A DNA stretch of 31,434 nucleotides from a virus. Location of the stretch: IMG/VR virus record IMGVR_UViG_3300042862_000352, positions 1 to 31,434 of that record; one strand, 5' to 3'. The position numbers were made by a program, and so were the translations under genes. The number at the start of each line of letters is the position of its first letter. Positions within the stretch are counted from its first letter, which is position 1. The notes below the pieces were generated by a model. It was not told the origin of the DNA. It made no database searches and saw nothing but the letters and a program-made list of their open reading frames with translations. Shown here piece after piece: positions 1-5,446 of this stretch.

Positions 1-99
1 TTTGGACAGATCTTTCGGCTGTTTTGGCTGATACCGATCGGAGCCGTTTGGATAATTTATATGGGAATTCTTTTAATTATTAAGGAGGCAAAGCCGTGA
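1..99 (+). CDS. Partial small membrane protein, C-terminal end only
   Basis: The window opens inside an open frame that reads to the TGA at 97-99. The visible 32 residues are strongly hydrophobic (FRLFWLIPIGAVWIIY, then MGILLII) and end in the K-E-A-K-P tail shared by the next genes. It is probably the last membrane segment of a small membrane protein. Its last codons hold the AAGGAGG ribosome-binding site for the next gene, which starts at a GTG overlapping its stop by 4 nt. The start lies off the left edge, and no function can be assigned. Confidence 0.55.
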   Translation, partial: FGQIFRLFWLIPIGAVWIIYMGILLIIKEAKP

Positions 100-284
100 A
101 AGAGTTTTATGAATCAGCAGTCTACGGATTTTTCATTGGGTTTTTTATTCTTATATGTTTTCTGTTCGGTGTACATCTTGGCAAGAACAGCATTAAAAAA
201 GAAGCCGTGGAATATAATCATGCCGCATGGGTTGTGTCTGTAGATGGGAAAACTACGTTCAAATGGAAGGAGGCTAAGCCATGA
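96..284 (+). CDS. Small single-pass membrane protein, unknown function
   Basis: 62 aa with a GTG start chosen because it lies in the GTGA overlap with the upstream stop, 7 nt after an AAGGAGG. Residues about 8-30 form one long hydrophobic segment (YGFFIGFFILICFLFGVHLG), followed by a short polar domain with basic residues. That suggests a membrane-anchored protein, with topology unresolved. The C-terminus is KWKEAKP, encoded by the ribosome-binding element for the next gene. It is tightly coupled to both neighbours. The product is not recognised; phage early regions often carry such small accessory proteins. Confidence 0.6.
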   Translation: MKEFYESAVYGFFIGFFILICFLFGVHLGKNSIKKEAVEYNHAAWVVSVDGKTTFKWKEAKP

Positions 285-622
285 CAGACCTAGAAATCAA
301 TATCGCAATTGCTGGAATGTGTGGCTGGGGATTTCTTTCAAAAGATAAATTTATTGTTATACCGCCCAATAGTCCGTATAGCGTTCAACCGCTTTCAACA
401 ATTCCTGATTACGTTAACGATCTCAATGCGATGGCGGAAGCAGAGCAGTTTCTGGACTCTACGAATGGAGGGAGCACAGACCCGAATTGCTTGCGATACA
501 CCTACAGCAGCGAGGTCTACCGAATCGTTCCAGACACCGTTCAACCATTCAGGGCGTCGGCTCGCCAACGCGCAGAAGCATTCCTGCGCACGATTGGAAA
601 ATGGAAGGAGGCCAAGCCGTGA
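281..622 (+). CDS. Small phage protein, IAIAGMCGW / AEAFLRTIGKW family (copy 1)
   Basis: 113 aa from an ATG in an ATGA overlap with the upstream stop, preceded by AAGGAGG. It opens with INIAIAGMCGWGF, has a middle PDYVNDLNAMAEAEQFL segment, and closes with ARQRAEAFLRTIGKWKEAKP. The gene at 879 has the same order: IAIAEACGW, DLNAMHEAEKVM, SQRAEAFLRTIGKW. The two are paralogues. Similar small proteins with a 'DLNAMHEAE...RAEAFLRTLGKW' layout are familiar to me from phage genomes (recalled, not searched), with unknown role. The final residues double as the ribosome-binding site of the next gene. Confidence 0.75.
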   Translation: MTDLEINIAIAGMCGWGFLSKDKFIVIPPNSPYSVQPLSTIPDYVNDLNAMAEAEQFLDSTNGGSTDPNCLRYTYSSEVYRIVPDTVQPFRASARQRAEAFLRTIGKWKEAKP

Positions 623-882
623 ACTGCCCGTTCTGCAAAGCCGCGCCTCGGTCCGACTGGGGTTACGAATGCGGCACTGGACCAGATGCCAACAAGCAAC
701 GATCGGTGCGCTGCCGAGATGCTGAGATCGCCACACTGCGCGACCGCATCAAACGGTTGGAGGAGGCAGGTGATGTGCTATGCGAAAACTCCAATGAATC
801 ACGCTGGGATTCACCAGCAGCCGCTGCTCGAAAGATAATAGACCAATCAAACTGGCTCAAAGCCAAGGAGGCAAAGCCGTGA
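619..882 (+). CDS. Small protein with N-terminal Cys motif and RIKRLEEAGD segment
   Basis: 87 aa. A longer frame from 487 is open, but the GTG at 619 sits in the GTGA overlap with the upstream stop after AAGGAGG, exactly as in the neighbours, so 619 is preferred. The N-terminus NCPFCKAAPRSDWGYECG has C-x2-C and a later Cys, like half of a zinc ribbon. A predicted helix follows (AEIATLRDRIKRLEEAGDVL), then a KAKEAKP tail. The RIKRLEEAGD-V/A-LC stretch is shared, at DNA level too (about 745-784 against 1349-1388), with the gene at 1202. Function unknown. Confidence 0.65.
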   Translation: MNCPFCKAAPRSDWGYECGTGPDANKQRSVRCRDAEIATLRDRIKRLEEAGDVLCENSNESRWDSPAAAARKIIDQSNWLKAKEAKP

Positions 883-1388
883 CACCAGAACAACAACGTA
901 TCGCTATCGCAGAAGCGTGTGGGTGGAAGAATGTGGATGCAGGTTCCGGAAGGGTGTGGGGAGTTACGACACGACATAAAGGCACACCAAGCGAATTCGA
1001 TGTGTGTGTCGATGTCCCGAACTACCCGTTCGACCTCAACGCCATGCACGAAGCGGAGAAGGTGATGACTAGCGAGCAAGTTACATCGTATGTGTACTCG
1101 CTTGAGTCAATGAATGAGCGATGGTCTACGCCTGCATTCGCCACCGCATCGCAACGAGCAGAGGCATTCCTCCGCACGATTGGCAAATGGGAGGAATCGA
1201 AATGAACGATCATATTCCTGACCCCACGAAAATGATCAGCGACACGCCGAGAATGCACTCAGCCCTAATGGACGCTCCCGATGCTGGATTTGCCAATATC
1301 TGGCGTGTCGGTTGTGATATCGAACGCGAACTCAACACGGCCAACGACCACATCAAGCGGTTGGAGGAGGCGGGGGATGCGCTATGCG
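745..1388 (+). repeat. Direct DNA repeats between array genes
   Basis: Segments about 745-784 and 1349-1388 are nearly identical over about 40 bases around CGGTTGGAGGAGGC, in genes that are otherwise different. A second pair, about 574-604 and 1161-1193, lies around ATTCCT-CGCACGATTGG in the genes at 281 and 879. They mark recent sharing of gene ends inside the array and are potential sites of homologous recombination. The span given covers the first pair. Confidence 0.6.
879..1205 (+). CDS. Small phage protein, IAIAEACGW / AEAFLRTIGKW family (copy 2)
   Basis: 108 aa from a GTG in the GTGA overlap, 7 nt after AAGGAGG. Segments in order: QQRIAIAEACGWKNV, a polar middle, PNYPFDLNAMHEAEKVM, and SQRAEAFLRTIGKWEESK. 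It is paralogous to the gene at 281, with the strongest match at the C-terminus, including DNA around 574-604 against 1161-1193. Unlike its neighbours it ends in EESK rather than KEAKP, because the ribosome-binding site here is a divergent GGGAGGAATCGAA before an ATGA overlap. No enzyme motif is seen. Confidence 0.75.
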   Translation: MTPEQQRIAIAEACGWKNVDAGSGRVWGVTTRHKGTPSEFDVCVDVPNYPFDLNAMHEAEKVMTSEQVTSYVYSLESMNERWSTPAFATASQRAEAFLRTIGKWEESK

Positions 1389-1459
1389 CTGCTGCCGCCT
1401 TTATGGGGTGGCACATGGAGATTGAGAAGTGGAACAAAGCCAAGGAGGCCAACCCGTGA
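1202..1459 (+). CDS. Mosaic small protein: SDTP/ERELN front joined to IKRLEEAGD back
   Basis: 85 aa. An upstream-extended frame from 1121 is open, but the ATG at 1202 is in the ATGA overlap and has GGAGG just before it. The front (MISDTPRMHSALMD, then IERELNTAND) resembles the genes at 1644 and 1886 (SDTPISD, LERELNAAN). The back (HIKRLEEAGDALC to AKEANP) resembles the gene at 619. This makes it a chimera of two neighbouring families. It ends in KEANP, a variant of the KEAKP tail. Mostly helical; function unknown. Confidence 0.65.
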   Translation: MNDHIPDPTKMISDTPRMHSALMDAPDAGFANIWRVGCDIERELNTANDHIKRLEEAGDALCAAAAFMGWHMEIEKWNKAKEANP

Positions 1460-1647
1460 GCGAGCAAAACAAATATCCATTGACGCCAGTTTGGTTCGCG
1501 TTGGGTGGTTTTTTTACAACACCAGTCCTTGCTATGATACTGCTTTTAGGGGGTGCGATTATGTTTATAGCTTGGCCGTTTATACCAATTCTTTTTTATA
1601 TGAAAAGGAAAAGTGAATTACAACACACAAAGGAGGCAAAGCCGTGA
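1456..1647 (+). CDS. Small membrane protein with two hydrophobic segments
   Basis: 63 aa from the GTG in the GTGA overlap after AAGGAGG. A longer frame from 1429 is open but lies inside the upstream gene. Two hydrophobic stretches (WFALGGFFTTPVLAMILLLG and AIMFIAWPFIPILFYM) are separated by few polar residues, so a helical hairpin or one long segment is likely. A basic MKRKSE stretch follows, then the HTKEAKP tail. With the gene at 96 and the partial one at 1 it makes at least three membrane proteins in this array. Its role is unknown, and nothing argues for a holin here, far from the lysis genes. Confidence 0.6.
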   Translation: MSEQNKYPLTPVWFALGGFFTTPVLAMILLLGGAIMFIAWPFIPILFYMKRKSELQHTKEAKP

Positions 1648-1889
1648 GCGACACGCCCATCTCAGACAGAACTCCTCACACCGTAGGCGACCTCGGTATG
1701 CTATGCCGAAGACTGGAGCGCGAACTCAACGCAGCAAACTCAATCATCCGTCAGCAGCAATTATTGGATGAAGAGAATCTGCGGTTAAAGGAACGCATCA
1801 AGCTGCTGGATGAAACATTGGAAGCTGTTACCGATAAGCTTGATGGTGCGTGGGGAATCTACATGAAATTTAAGGAGCCTAAGCCGTGA
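1644..1889 (+). CDS. Small coiled-coil protein, SDTPISD/LCRRLER family (copy 1)
   Basis: 81 aa from a GTG in a GTGA overlap after a perfect AAGGAGGCAAAGCC element. The order is SDTPISDRTPHTV, GDLGMLCRRLERELNAAN, then a long predicted helix (LLDEENLRLKERIKLLDETL) with heptad-like Leu spacing, and KEPKP at the end. The N-terminal half is paralogous to the gene at 1886 and partly to the one at 1202. It could be an oligomeric helical protein; no catalytic motif is seen. Confidence 0.65.
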   Translation: MSDTPISDRTPHTVGDLGMLCRRLERELNAANSIIRQQQLLDEENLRLKERIKLLDETLEAVTDKLDGAWGIYMKFKEPKP

Positions 1890-2110
1890 GTGAATCAGTG
1901 AACAACTATATTAGTGGCACCAACAGAGTGATCAGCGAAACCCCTATCTCGGACAGCACCGCTCACAACATAGCCGATCTGGGCATGCTGTGCCGGAGGC
2001 TGGAGCGACTCGCAGCAGCGCGGATGGCTTACATACAACAACTCGAAACCGAGAACGACGCAATGCGAGCGGACCTGCTGCTTTGGAATGAGAAGGAGGT
2101 TAAGCCGTGA
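1886..2110 (+). CDS. Small coiled-coil protein, ISETPISD/LCRRLER family (copy 2)
   Basis: 74 aa from the GTG in a GTGA overlap. The upstream element is AAGGAGCCTAAGCC, a one-base weakening of AAGGAGG. A 14-residue extension precedes VISETPISDSTAHN, then IADLGMLCRRLERLAAARM and a helix QQLETENDAMRADLLLW, ending NEKEVKP. The internal GTG at the VISETP position is a possible alternative start. It is a tandem paralogue of the gene at 1644. Function unknown. Confidence 0.65.
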   Translation: MSESVNNYISGTNRVISETPISDSTAHNIADLGMLCRRLERLAAARMAYIQQLETENDAMRADLLLWNEKEVKP

Positions 2111-2307
2111 AAATCAAAACACTTGAACAGCTCTACCAAGCGGCCAATGCCAAGAGAGCTGTAACTGTCGGCATGATCCACCGCAAGCCAACACCTGCTG
2201 CTTGGGTGCTTAGCTATCAGGGAAGTTTGCTATGTAAACTTTTCCGAACCGGCATCTACCTCTACAAGCCAGCCAATCGGAAGCGCAAAGCTAAGGAGGT
2301 TAAATGA
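2107..2307 (+). CDS. Small basic protein, unknown function
   Basis: 66 aa from the GTG in the GTGA overlap, after AAGGAGGTTAAGCC. The sequence is strongly basic, with IHRKPTPAAWVLSYQG in the middle and a Lys/Arg-rich end (ANRKRKAKEVK). Its charge would suit nucleic-acid binding, but no domain is recognised. It does not obviously match the other small genes, so it looks like a separate member joined to the array by the same junction. Confidence 0.55.
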   Translation: MKIKTLEQLYQAANAKRAVTVGMIHRKPTPAAWVLSYQGSLLCKLFRTGIYLYKPANRKRKAKEVK

Positions 2308-2501
2308 GAGACTGCGCCTTCATCTACGTCCACGCATTTAACGGACTAGTGCGCGTTGAAAGTCTTGATACAGCCAAGCACATCGATGGCAATCCAGAGT
2401 GGAAACACGTTGCGACAATCAACCCTCACGTTGTGCTTGAGAGCATTCTCCGAGCGACGATCAAAGAGCGGAACCTAATCATCAAACACCTACTGACATG
2501 A
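2304..2501 (+). CDS. Small hypothetical protein, last gene using the AAGGAGG junction
   Basis: 65 aa from the ATG in the ATGA overlap after AAGGAGGTTAA; the junction here lacks the GCC. It starts RDCAFIYVHAFNGLVRVES and ends with an amphipathic helix (VLESILRATIKERNLIIKHLL). It ends in a plain ACATGA overlap, with no KEAKP tail, so the junction series stops here. Not recognised. Confidence 0.55.
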   Translation: MRDCAFIYVHAFNGLVRVESLDTAKHIDGNPEWKHVATINPHVVLESILRATIKERNLIIKHLLT

Positions 2502-2686
2502 AACACCTGCACGAACTGCCGGAAGACCACCGGCTAAGGAACGTCGCCATCCAGGACATTGATGTCAGGATCCGCTGCCGTCACACGAAGACCACCCGCG
2601 ATCCGCGCACTTGGAAAATTAAGGGCGACACCTACAACCGCCTCGGCGACAACTGGAAGATCAACTTCGACTTTATTATTCAATGA
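2498..2686 (+). CDS. Small His/Arg-rich hypothetical protein
   Basis: 62 aa from the ATG in an ATGA overlap, without a clear Shine-Dalgarno site, so translation is probably coupled to the upstream gene. It is rich in His, Arg and Asp (HLHELPEDHRLRNVAIQDID, then CRHTKTTRDPRTW). The composition suggests a small soluble protein. No family recognised. Confidence 0.5.
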   Translation: MKHLHELPEDHRLRNVAIQDIDVRIRCRHTKTTRDPRTWKIKGDTYNRLGDNWKINFDFIIQ

Positions 2687-2754
2687 CCTACTCACAAGCA
2701 GGCCAATCACGACAGACACCATTTACACCTGCGAATAAACATTTTCCCACATGA
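2683..2754 (+). CDS. 23-residue mini-ORF bridging two genes
   Basis: A 23-codon frame starts at the ATG in an ATGA overlap with the upstream stop and ends in a TGA that again overlaps the ATG at 2751 by 4 nt. The peptide is polar (Gln, Thr, Pro rich, beginning MTYSQAGQ). The exact 4-nt overlaps at both ends continue the frame rotation seen through the whole array, which argues for translation. It could instead serve mainly as a leader that carries ribosomes to the next start. No upstream AAGGAGG. Confidence 0.4.
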   Translation: MTYSQAGQSRQTPFTPANKHFPT

Positions 2755-2942
2755 AAAAAACAGCCAAATACACAGTTATCACCATCGACTCGGCGCTCCA
2801 CGAAGAGGTTCGCAAACATTGCGACGAGAATGGTTTGAAGATCGGATTTTTCGCCAATCAAGCGTTAAGGAAGTTGCTGAACAAGAAGTGCGCCACGACG
2901 CAATCGAGCGCGCTTTCTACCGACAGTACAACGAACGAATGA
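2751..2942 (+). CDS. Possible ribbon-helix-helix (Arc/CopG-type) regulator
   Basis: 63 aa. Residues 7-13 (KYTVITID) form a possible beta strand, followed by SALHEEVRKHCDENGL (helix A), a short turn with GLK, and IGFFANQALRKLLN (helix B), which is the ribbon-helix-helix layout of small dimeric DNA-binding proteins. The tail is Ser/Thr rich. It sits just before the replication block and could regulate it or the small-gene array. That role is inference; the fold call rests on pattern alone. Confidence 0.5.
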   Translation: MKKTAKYTVITIDSALHEEVRKHCDENGLKIGFFANQALRKLLNKKCATTQSSALSTDSTTNE

Positions 2943-3019
2943 CAGCGAATCGCACCGTGTGGTGCGGACAAAACCCTTCGCTCGCTATGAAGCAGTGGGC
3001 GGAGGGGCAAATTTCCTAA
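2939..3019 (+). CDS. 26-residue mini-ORF before the helicase
   Basis: 26 codons from the ATG in an ATGA overlap with the upstream stop to TAA at 3017-3019. A longer frame from 2819 is open but overlaps the previous gene by over 100 nt. The peptide has Trp, Cys and Gly residues (VWCGQNPSLAMKQW) and an internal GGAGGGGC stretch near its end. After its TAA only four bases (AATT) separate it from the helicase ATG, so it may be a coupling leader as much as a functional peptide. Confidence 0.4.
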   Translation: MTANRTVWCGQNPSLAMKQWAEGQIS

Positions 3020-3023
3020 AATT

Positions 3024-4100
3024 ATGAATCTAAGAGAATACCAACAAAAAGCAGTAGAGTGGGCCAAAACTAGCGATGGGCTGATCATCGCCCCCGCCGG
3101 TAGCGGTAAGACATGGATTGCCGCATCGATCATCAAGCATTACCACGAATTTTATCCTGACATGTCGTTTGGATGGATGGCCCCAACACGCGAGACATGT
3201 CAGCAGGCGCGCACATCGCTCCGCGTTGCCGGTGTGCCTGATGAGATTGTGGATGTCCGCTGTCCGCATGAGTCAGTGGACTTCAGCAAGAAGAACCTTC
3301 TTATAGTGGACGAAGCGAAGCACAGCCCTGCCGCTGGATGGCGTCGCATCATCGAGTCCTGTAACGGGCTGCGTTATGGCTTCGACGCCACTCCTTGGGG
3401 CGACGATCCAGACCGGAACACGGTAACACGAACGCTCTTCCACAACCGCACCTACGAGATAAACCGCAACGACATTGGCGATTCATTGGCCGACGCTTAC
3501 CTCGAAATCAGCCACGCCACGGATCTGAACCTCCAGCAGAAGATCGACGACAACATCGACCGGCTCTTCAACACTCGCGTCAAGTACATGCGGATCAGGG
3601 AGGATGAACTCAAACGGATGTGCGCTTGGGAATCGCTCGTCGATATCGGCATCTGCCAGAACCGCGAGCGCAACAACTACGCCATCAATTACGCGGTCGA
3701 ACATCTCGACATGCAGACCCTCATCCTCATTCCGCGCATCACGCTGGGCGAGGATTACGAACACCAGATTCCGAATTCTCGGCTCGTCCATTCCAAGATC
3801 GGCAAGAAGGACCGGCGCGCTTACATGGAAGAATTCAAGGCTGGCAACCTGCGAACCATGATCGCCACCTCGCTGGCCGACGAAGGATTGGATCTGCCCA
3901 ACGTCGAACTGCTAATTATGGTCAGCGGCGGTCGGTCGTCGCAGAAGACCATCCAGCGAGCCAGTCGGGCATTGCGGAAAACAGAAACCAAGAACTGCGC
4001 GACAATCGTAGATTTCTCTGACAAGTTTCACCCCATCGGAGCATTCCATGCTAAGAAGCGCATGACCTGCTACCGTGAACTAGGTTGTATTTTCCAATGA
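3024..4100 (+). CDS. SF2 DEAD/DEAH-box-type helicase
   Basis: 358 aa. Motifs in order: LREYQQKAVEW (Q-motif-like, residues 3-13), Walker A APAGSGKT (23-30), a DEAH-like VDEAKH (95-100), GFDATPW (109-115, motif III-like), a motif V region ATSLADEGLDLP (281-292), and QRASRALR (311-318), equivalent to motif VI QRxGRxxR. The fourth DEAH position is K rather than H or D. Known SF2 relatives unwind nucleic acid with ATP. Position before SSB and resolvase suggests replication, recombination or DNA repair in the host cytoplasm. It is short for the family but both RecA-like lobes seem present. Stop and SSB start overlap as ATGA. Confidence 0.88.
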   Translation: MNLREYQQKAVEWAKTSDGLIIAPAGSGKTWIAASIIKHYHEFYPDMSFGWMAPTRETCQQARTSLRVAGVPDEIVDVRCPHESVDFSKKNLLIVDEAKHSPAAGWRRIIESCNGLRYGFDATPWGDDPDRNTVTRTLFHNRTYEINRNDIGDSLADAYLEISHATDLNLQQKIDDNIDRLFNTRVKYMRIREDELKRMCAWESLVDIGICQNRERNNYAINYAVEHLDMQTLILIPRITLGEDYEHQIPNSRLVHSKIGKKDRRAYMEEFKAGNLRTMIATSLADEGLDLPNVELLIMVSGGRSSQKTIQRASRALRKTETKNCATIVDFSDKFHPIGAFHAKKRMTCYRELGCIFQ

Positions 4101-4453
4101 GTGTATCCACGACAGCAAACGAAACATCCACGCCCACCGAGAACGTAGTCTATCTGATCGGCGAACTGCGCGGCATCAGTCGGCAAACCGAAACCAAAAC
4201 CGGCTCGCTCATGGTGCGCCGCGTTATATCAATCGCCCGTCACTGGACTGACAACGAGGGCCGCTTCCACGAAGACTTCGATGAGTTCGAGCTGTCCTCA
4301 TGGGGACAAGTTGCAGAGAAGATTATCGAGATTCAGAACGGCGCTCTGGTGCGCGTAAAAGGCCGTGTGAAGGTCGAGAAGTGGAGCGAGGGCGGAGACA
4401 CGAAATCAGCGGTTCGAATCGCTGCCGAGCAGGTGACTATCCTTTGTTACTGA
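4097..4453 (+). CDS. ssb: Single-stranded DNA-binding protein, OB fold
   Basis: 118 aa from the ATG in the ATGA overlap with the helicase stop; an ATG at 4085 is also in frame but less likely. VVYLIGELRGI, TGSLMVRRVISIA, FDEFELSSWGQVAEKI, GALVRVKGRVKVEKW and KSAVRIAAEQVTIL follow the strand pattern of SSB-type OB folds. The bacterial acidic C-terminal tip (DDDIPF type) is absent; the protein ends at ILCY, just after the fold. It should coat single-stranded DNA in replication, but it may not recruit partners through the usual tail. Neighbours support replication. Confidence 0.75.
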   Translation: MSVSTTANETSTPTENVVYLIGELRGISRQTETKTGSLMVRRVISIARHWTDNEGRFHEDFDEFELSSWGQVAEKIIEIQNGALVRVKGRVKVEKWSEGGDTKSAVRIAAEQVTILCY

Positions 4454-4457
4454 GCGA

Positions 4458-4631
4458 ATGAAAAATATTACTTATGTCCCAGCAAACGGACACATACCTC
4501 AGGCTGTTGTTCTGGAAGTGGTTGAAGACCTGAAAACCGGAAAGACCTACCGGCAAATCGCTGACGATTACGCTGTCAGTCTTGGGTGGATATCAAAGGT
4601 TAAGCGCGGACAGATAAGGAAAACCCAATGA
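4458..4631 (+). CDS. 57-residue helix-turn-helix protein
   Basis: 57 aa from the ATG four bases after the SSB stop (TGA-GCGA-ATG) to a TGA overlapping the next ATG by 4 nt. The core VVEDLKTGKTYRQIADDYAV followed by SLGWISKVKRGQ reads as helix, IADDYAV helix, turn, and SLGWISKVKRG recognition helix, like Trp-repressor, resolvase or sigma-region-4-type HTH domains. It has no other domain. It may be a small DNA-binding regulator or replication accessory factor; target unknown. Confidence 0.6.
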   Translation: MKNITYVPANGHIPQAVVLEVVEDLKTGKTYRQIADDYAVSLGWISKVKRGQIRKTQ

Positions 4632-5446
4632 GAATCCTCAACCTCGGCGGTGGAGTCCAATCGACGACGCTTTACCTGATGGCGATGCGCGGTGAAATCG
4701 ACCCGATTCAATGTGCCATCTTCGCGGATCTTGGCGAGGAGCCGAAATCTGTCTATGCCCACATGGAATGGCTCAAGAGTCTGGGTGGGCCAACCATCCA
4801 CGTTGTCTCGGCTGGCATTCTTGGCAATGACCTTGTGAAAGGAATGGATTCGACAGGACAACGTCACGCAAGCATTCCCGCATTTACGGCTCAAAACGAA
4901 GGTGAGCCGCTTGGAATCATGCGAAGACAATGTACCAGCGAGTACAAGATCAAACCCATTGAACGCTTTATCCGTCGAGAGCTTCTTGGTCTAGCAAAGG
5001 GTCAGCGCATAAAAACCAAGCTGATTCAGCTTTTTGGAATAAGCCTCGACGAAGCCGGACGAGCCACACGCATTAAATCTAATAGTCCGCACTGGTCAGA
5101 TTCTGAGTTTCCTTTGTGCGAAAAGATGATGACCAGAGCCGACTGCGTGAAGTGGCTTGAGACTTTCGGAATACCCCACACGGTTCCAAGATCCGCTTGC
5201 GTGTTCTGCCCATACAAGTCAGACCATGAATGGCTTTTGCTCAGAAAATCAGATGAGGACGGATGGAAACGGGCAGTTGAAATTGATGATGCTCTCCGAG
5301 TTGAAGGCACGGTTGTGAATAGAAACTGCAACGACAAATTGTATCTTCATAAGTCATGCCGACCTCTCAAAGAGGTTCACCTAACCGACGGAGAGCGAGG
5401 TCAGTCAGCGTTTAGTTTTGAATGTGAAGGAGGATGTGCGTTATGA
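4628..5446 (+). CDS. PP-loop ATPase, PAPS-reductase-like
   Basis: 272 aa. The N-terminal LNLGGGVQSTTLYLMA contains a PP-loop (GGGVQST, residues 7-13) typical of the adenine-nucleotide alpha-hydrolase superfamily. Then FADLGEEP (32-39), RQCTSEYKIKPIERFIRR (100-117), GISLDEAGRA (137-146), SACVFCPYKSDHEWLLLR (189-206) and a C-terminal CEGGC. Cys102, Cys191 and Cys194 could hold a metal or Fe-S cluster. Relatives reduce PAPS, thiolate tRNA, or (DndC) help put sulfur into DNA. The substrate cannot be told from sequence. Position between an HTH gene and a RuvC-like nuclease leans to nucleic-acid modification, which is inference. Confidence 0.72.
   Translation: MRILNLGGGVQSTTLYLMAMRGEIDPIQCAIFADLGEEPKSVYAHMEWLKSLGGPTIHVVSAGILGNDLVKGMDSTGQRHASIPAFTAQNEGEPLGIMRRQCTSEYKIKPIERFIRRELLGLAKGQRIKTKLIQLFGISLDEAGRATRIKSNSPHWSDSEFPLCEKMMTRADCVKWLETFGIPHTVPRSACVFCPYKSDHEWLLLRKSDEDGWKRAVEIDDALRVEGTVVNRNCNDKLYLHKSCRPLKEVHLTDGERGQSAFSFECEGGCAL

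Larger units (their letters stand above)
82..2307 (+). repeat. Ten junction repeats: stop tail + Shine-Dalgarno + start
   Basis: Ten gene junctions carry variants of AAGGAGGCAAAGCCGTGA. Perfect copies: 82-99, 865-882, 1630-1647. One- to three-base variants: 267-284 (ATGA), 605-622, 1442-1459, 1872-1889, 2093-2110. Shorter: 2293-2307 (AAGGAGGTTAAATGA) and the most divergent, about 1190-1205 (GGAGGAATCGAAATGA). Each copy is read as K-E-A-K-P-stop in the upstream gene and supplies the ribosome-binding site and start codon of the downstream gene. Confidence 0.9.

Noticed and set aside
487-618. N-terminal extension of the gene at 619
   Set aside because: The GTG at 619 has the array-type AAGGAGG and GTGA overlap, while the ATG at 487 has no such site and overlaps the previous gene by 136 nt.
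755-770. Internal GGAGGAGG site in the gene at 619 (and its copy near 1361) as a hidden gene start
   Set aside because: The only frame it could start runs 18 codons and is not conserved in the second copy. The bases are explained by the LEEA codons.
82-2307. CRISPR array
   Set aside because: The repeats are 15-18 bp, lie at intervals of about 190-340 bp with coding sequence between, and are explained by gene junctions. No cas gene is present.
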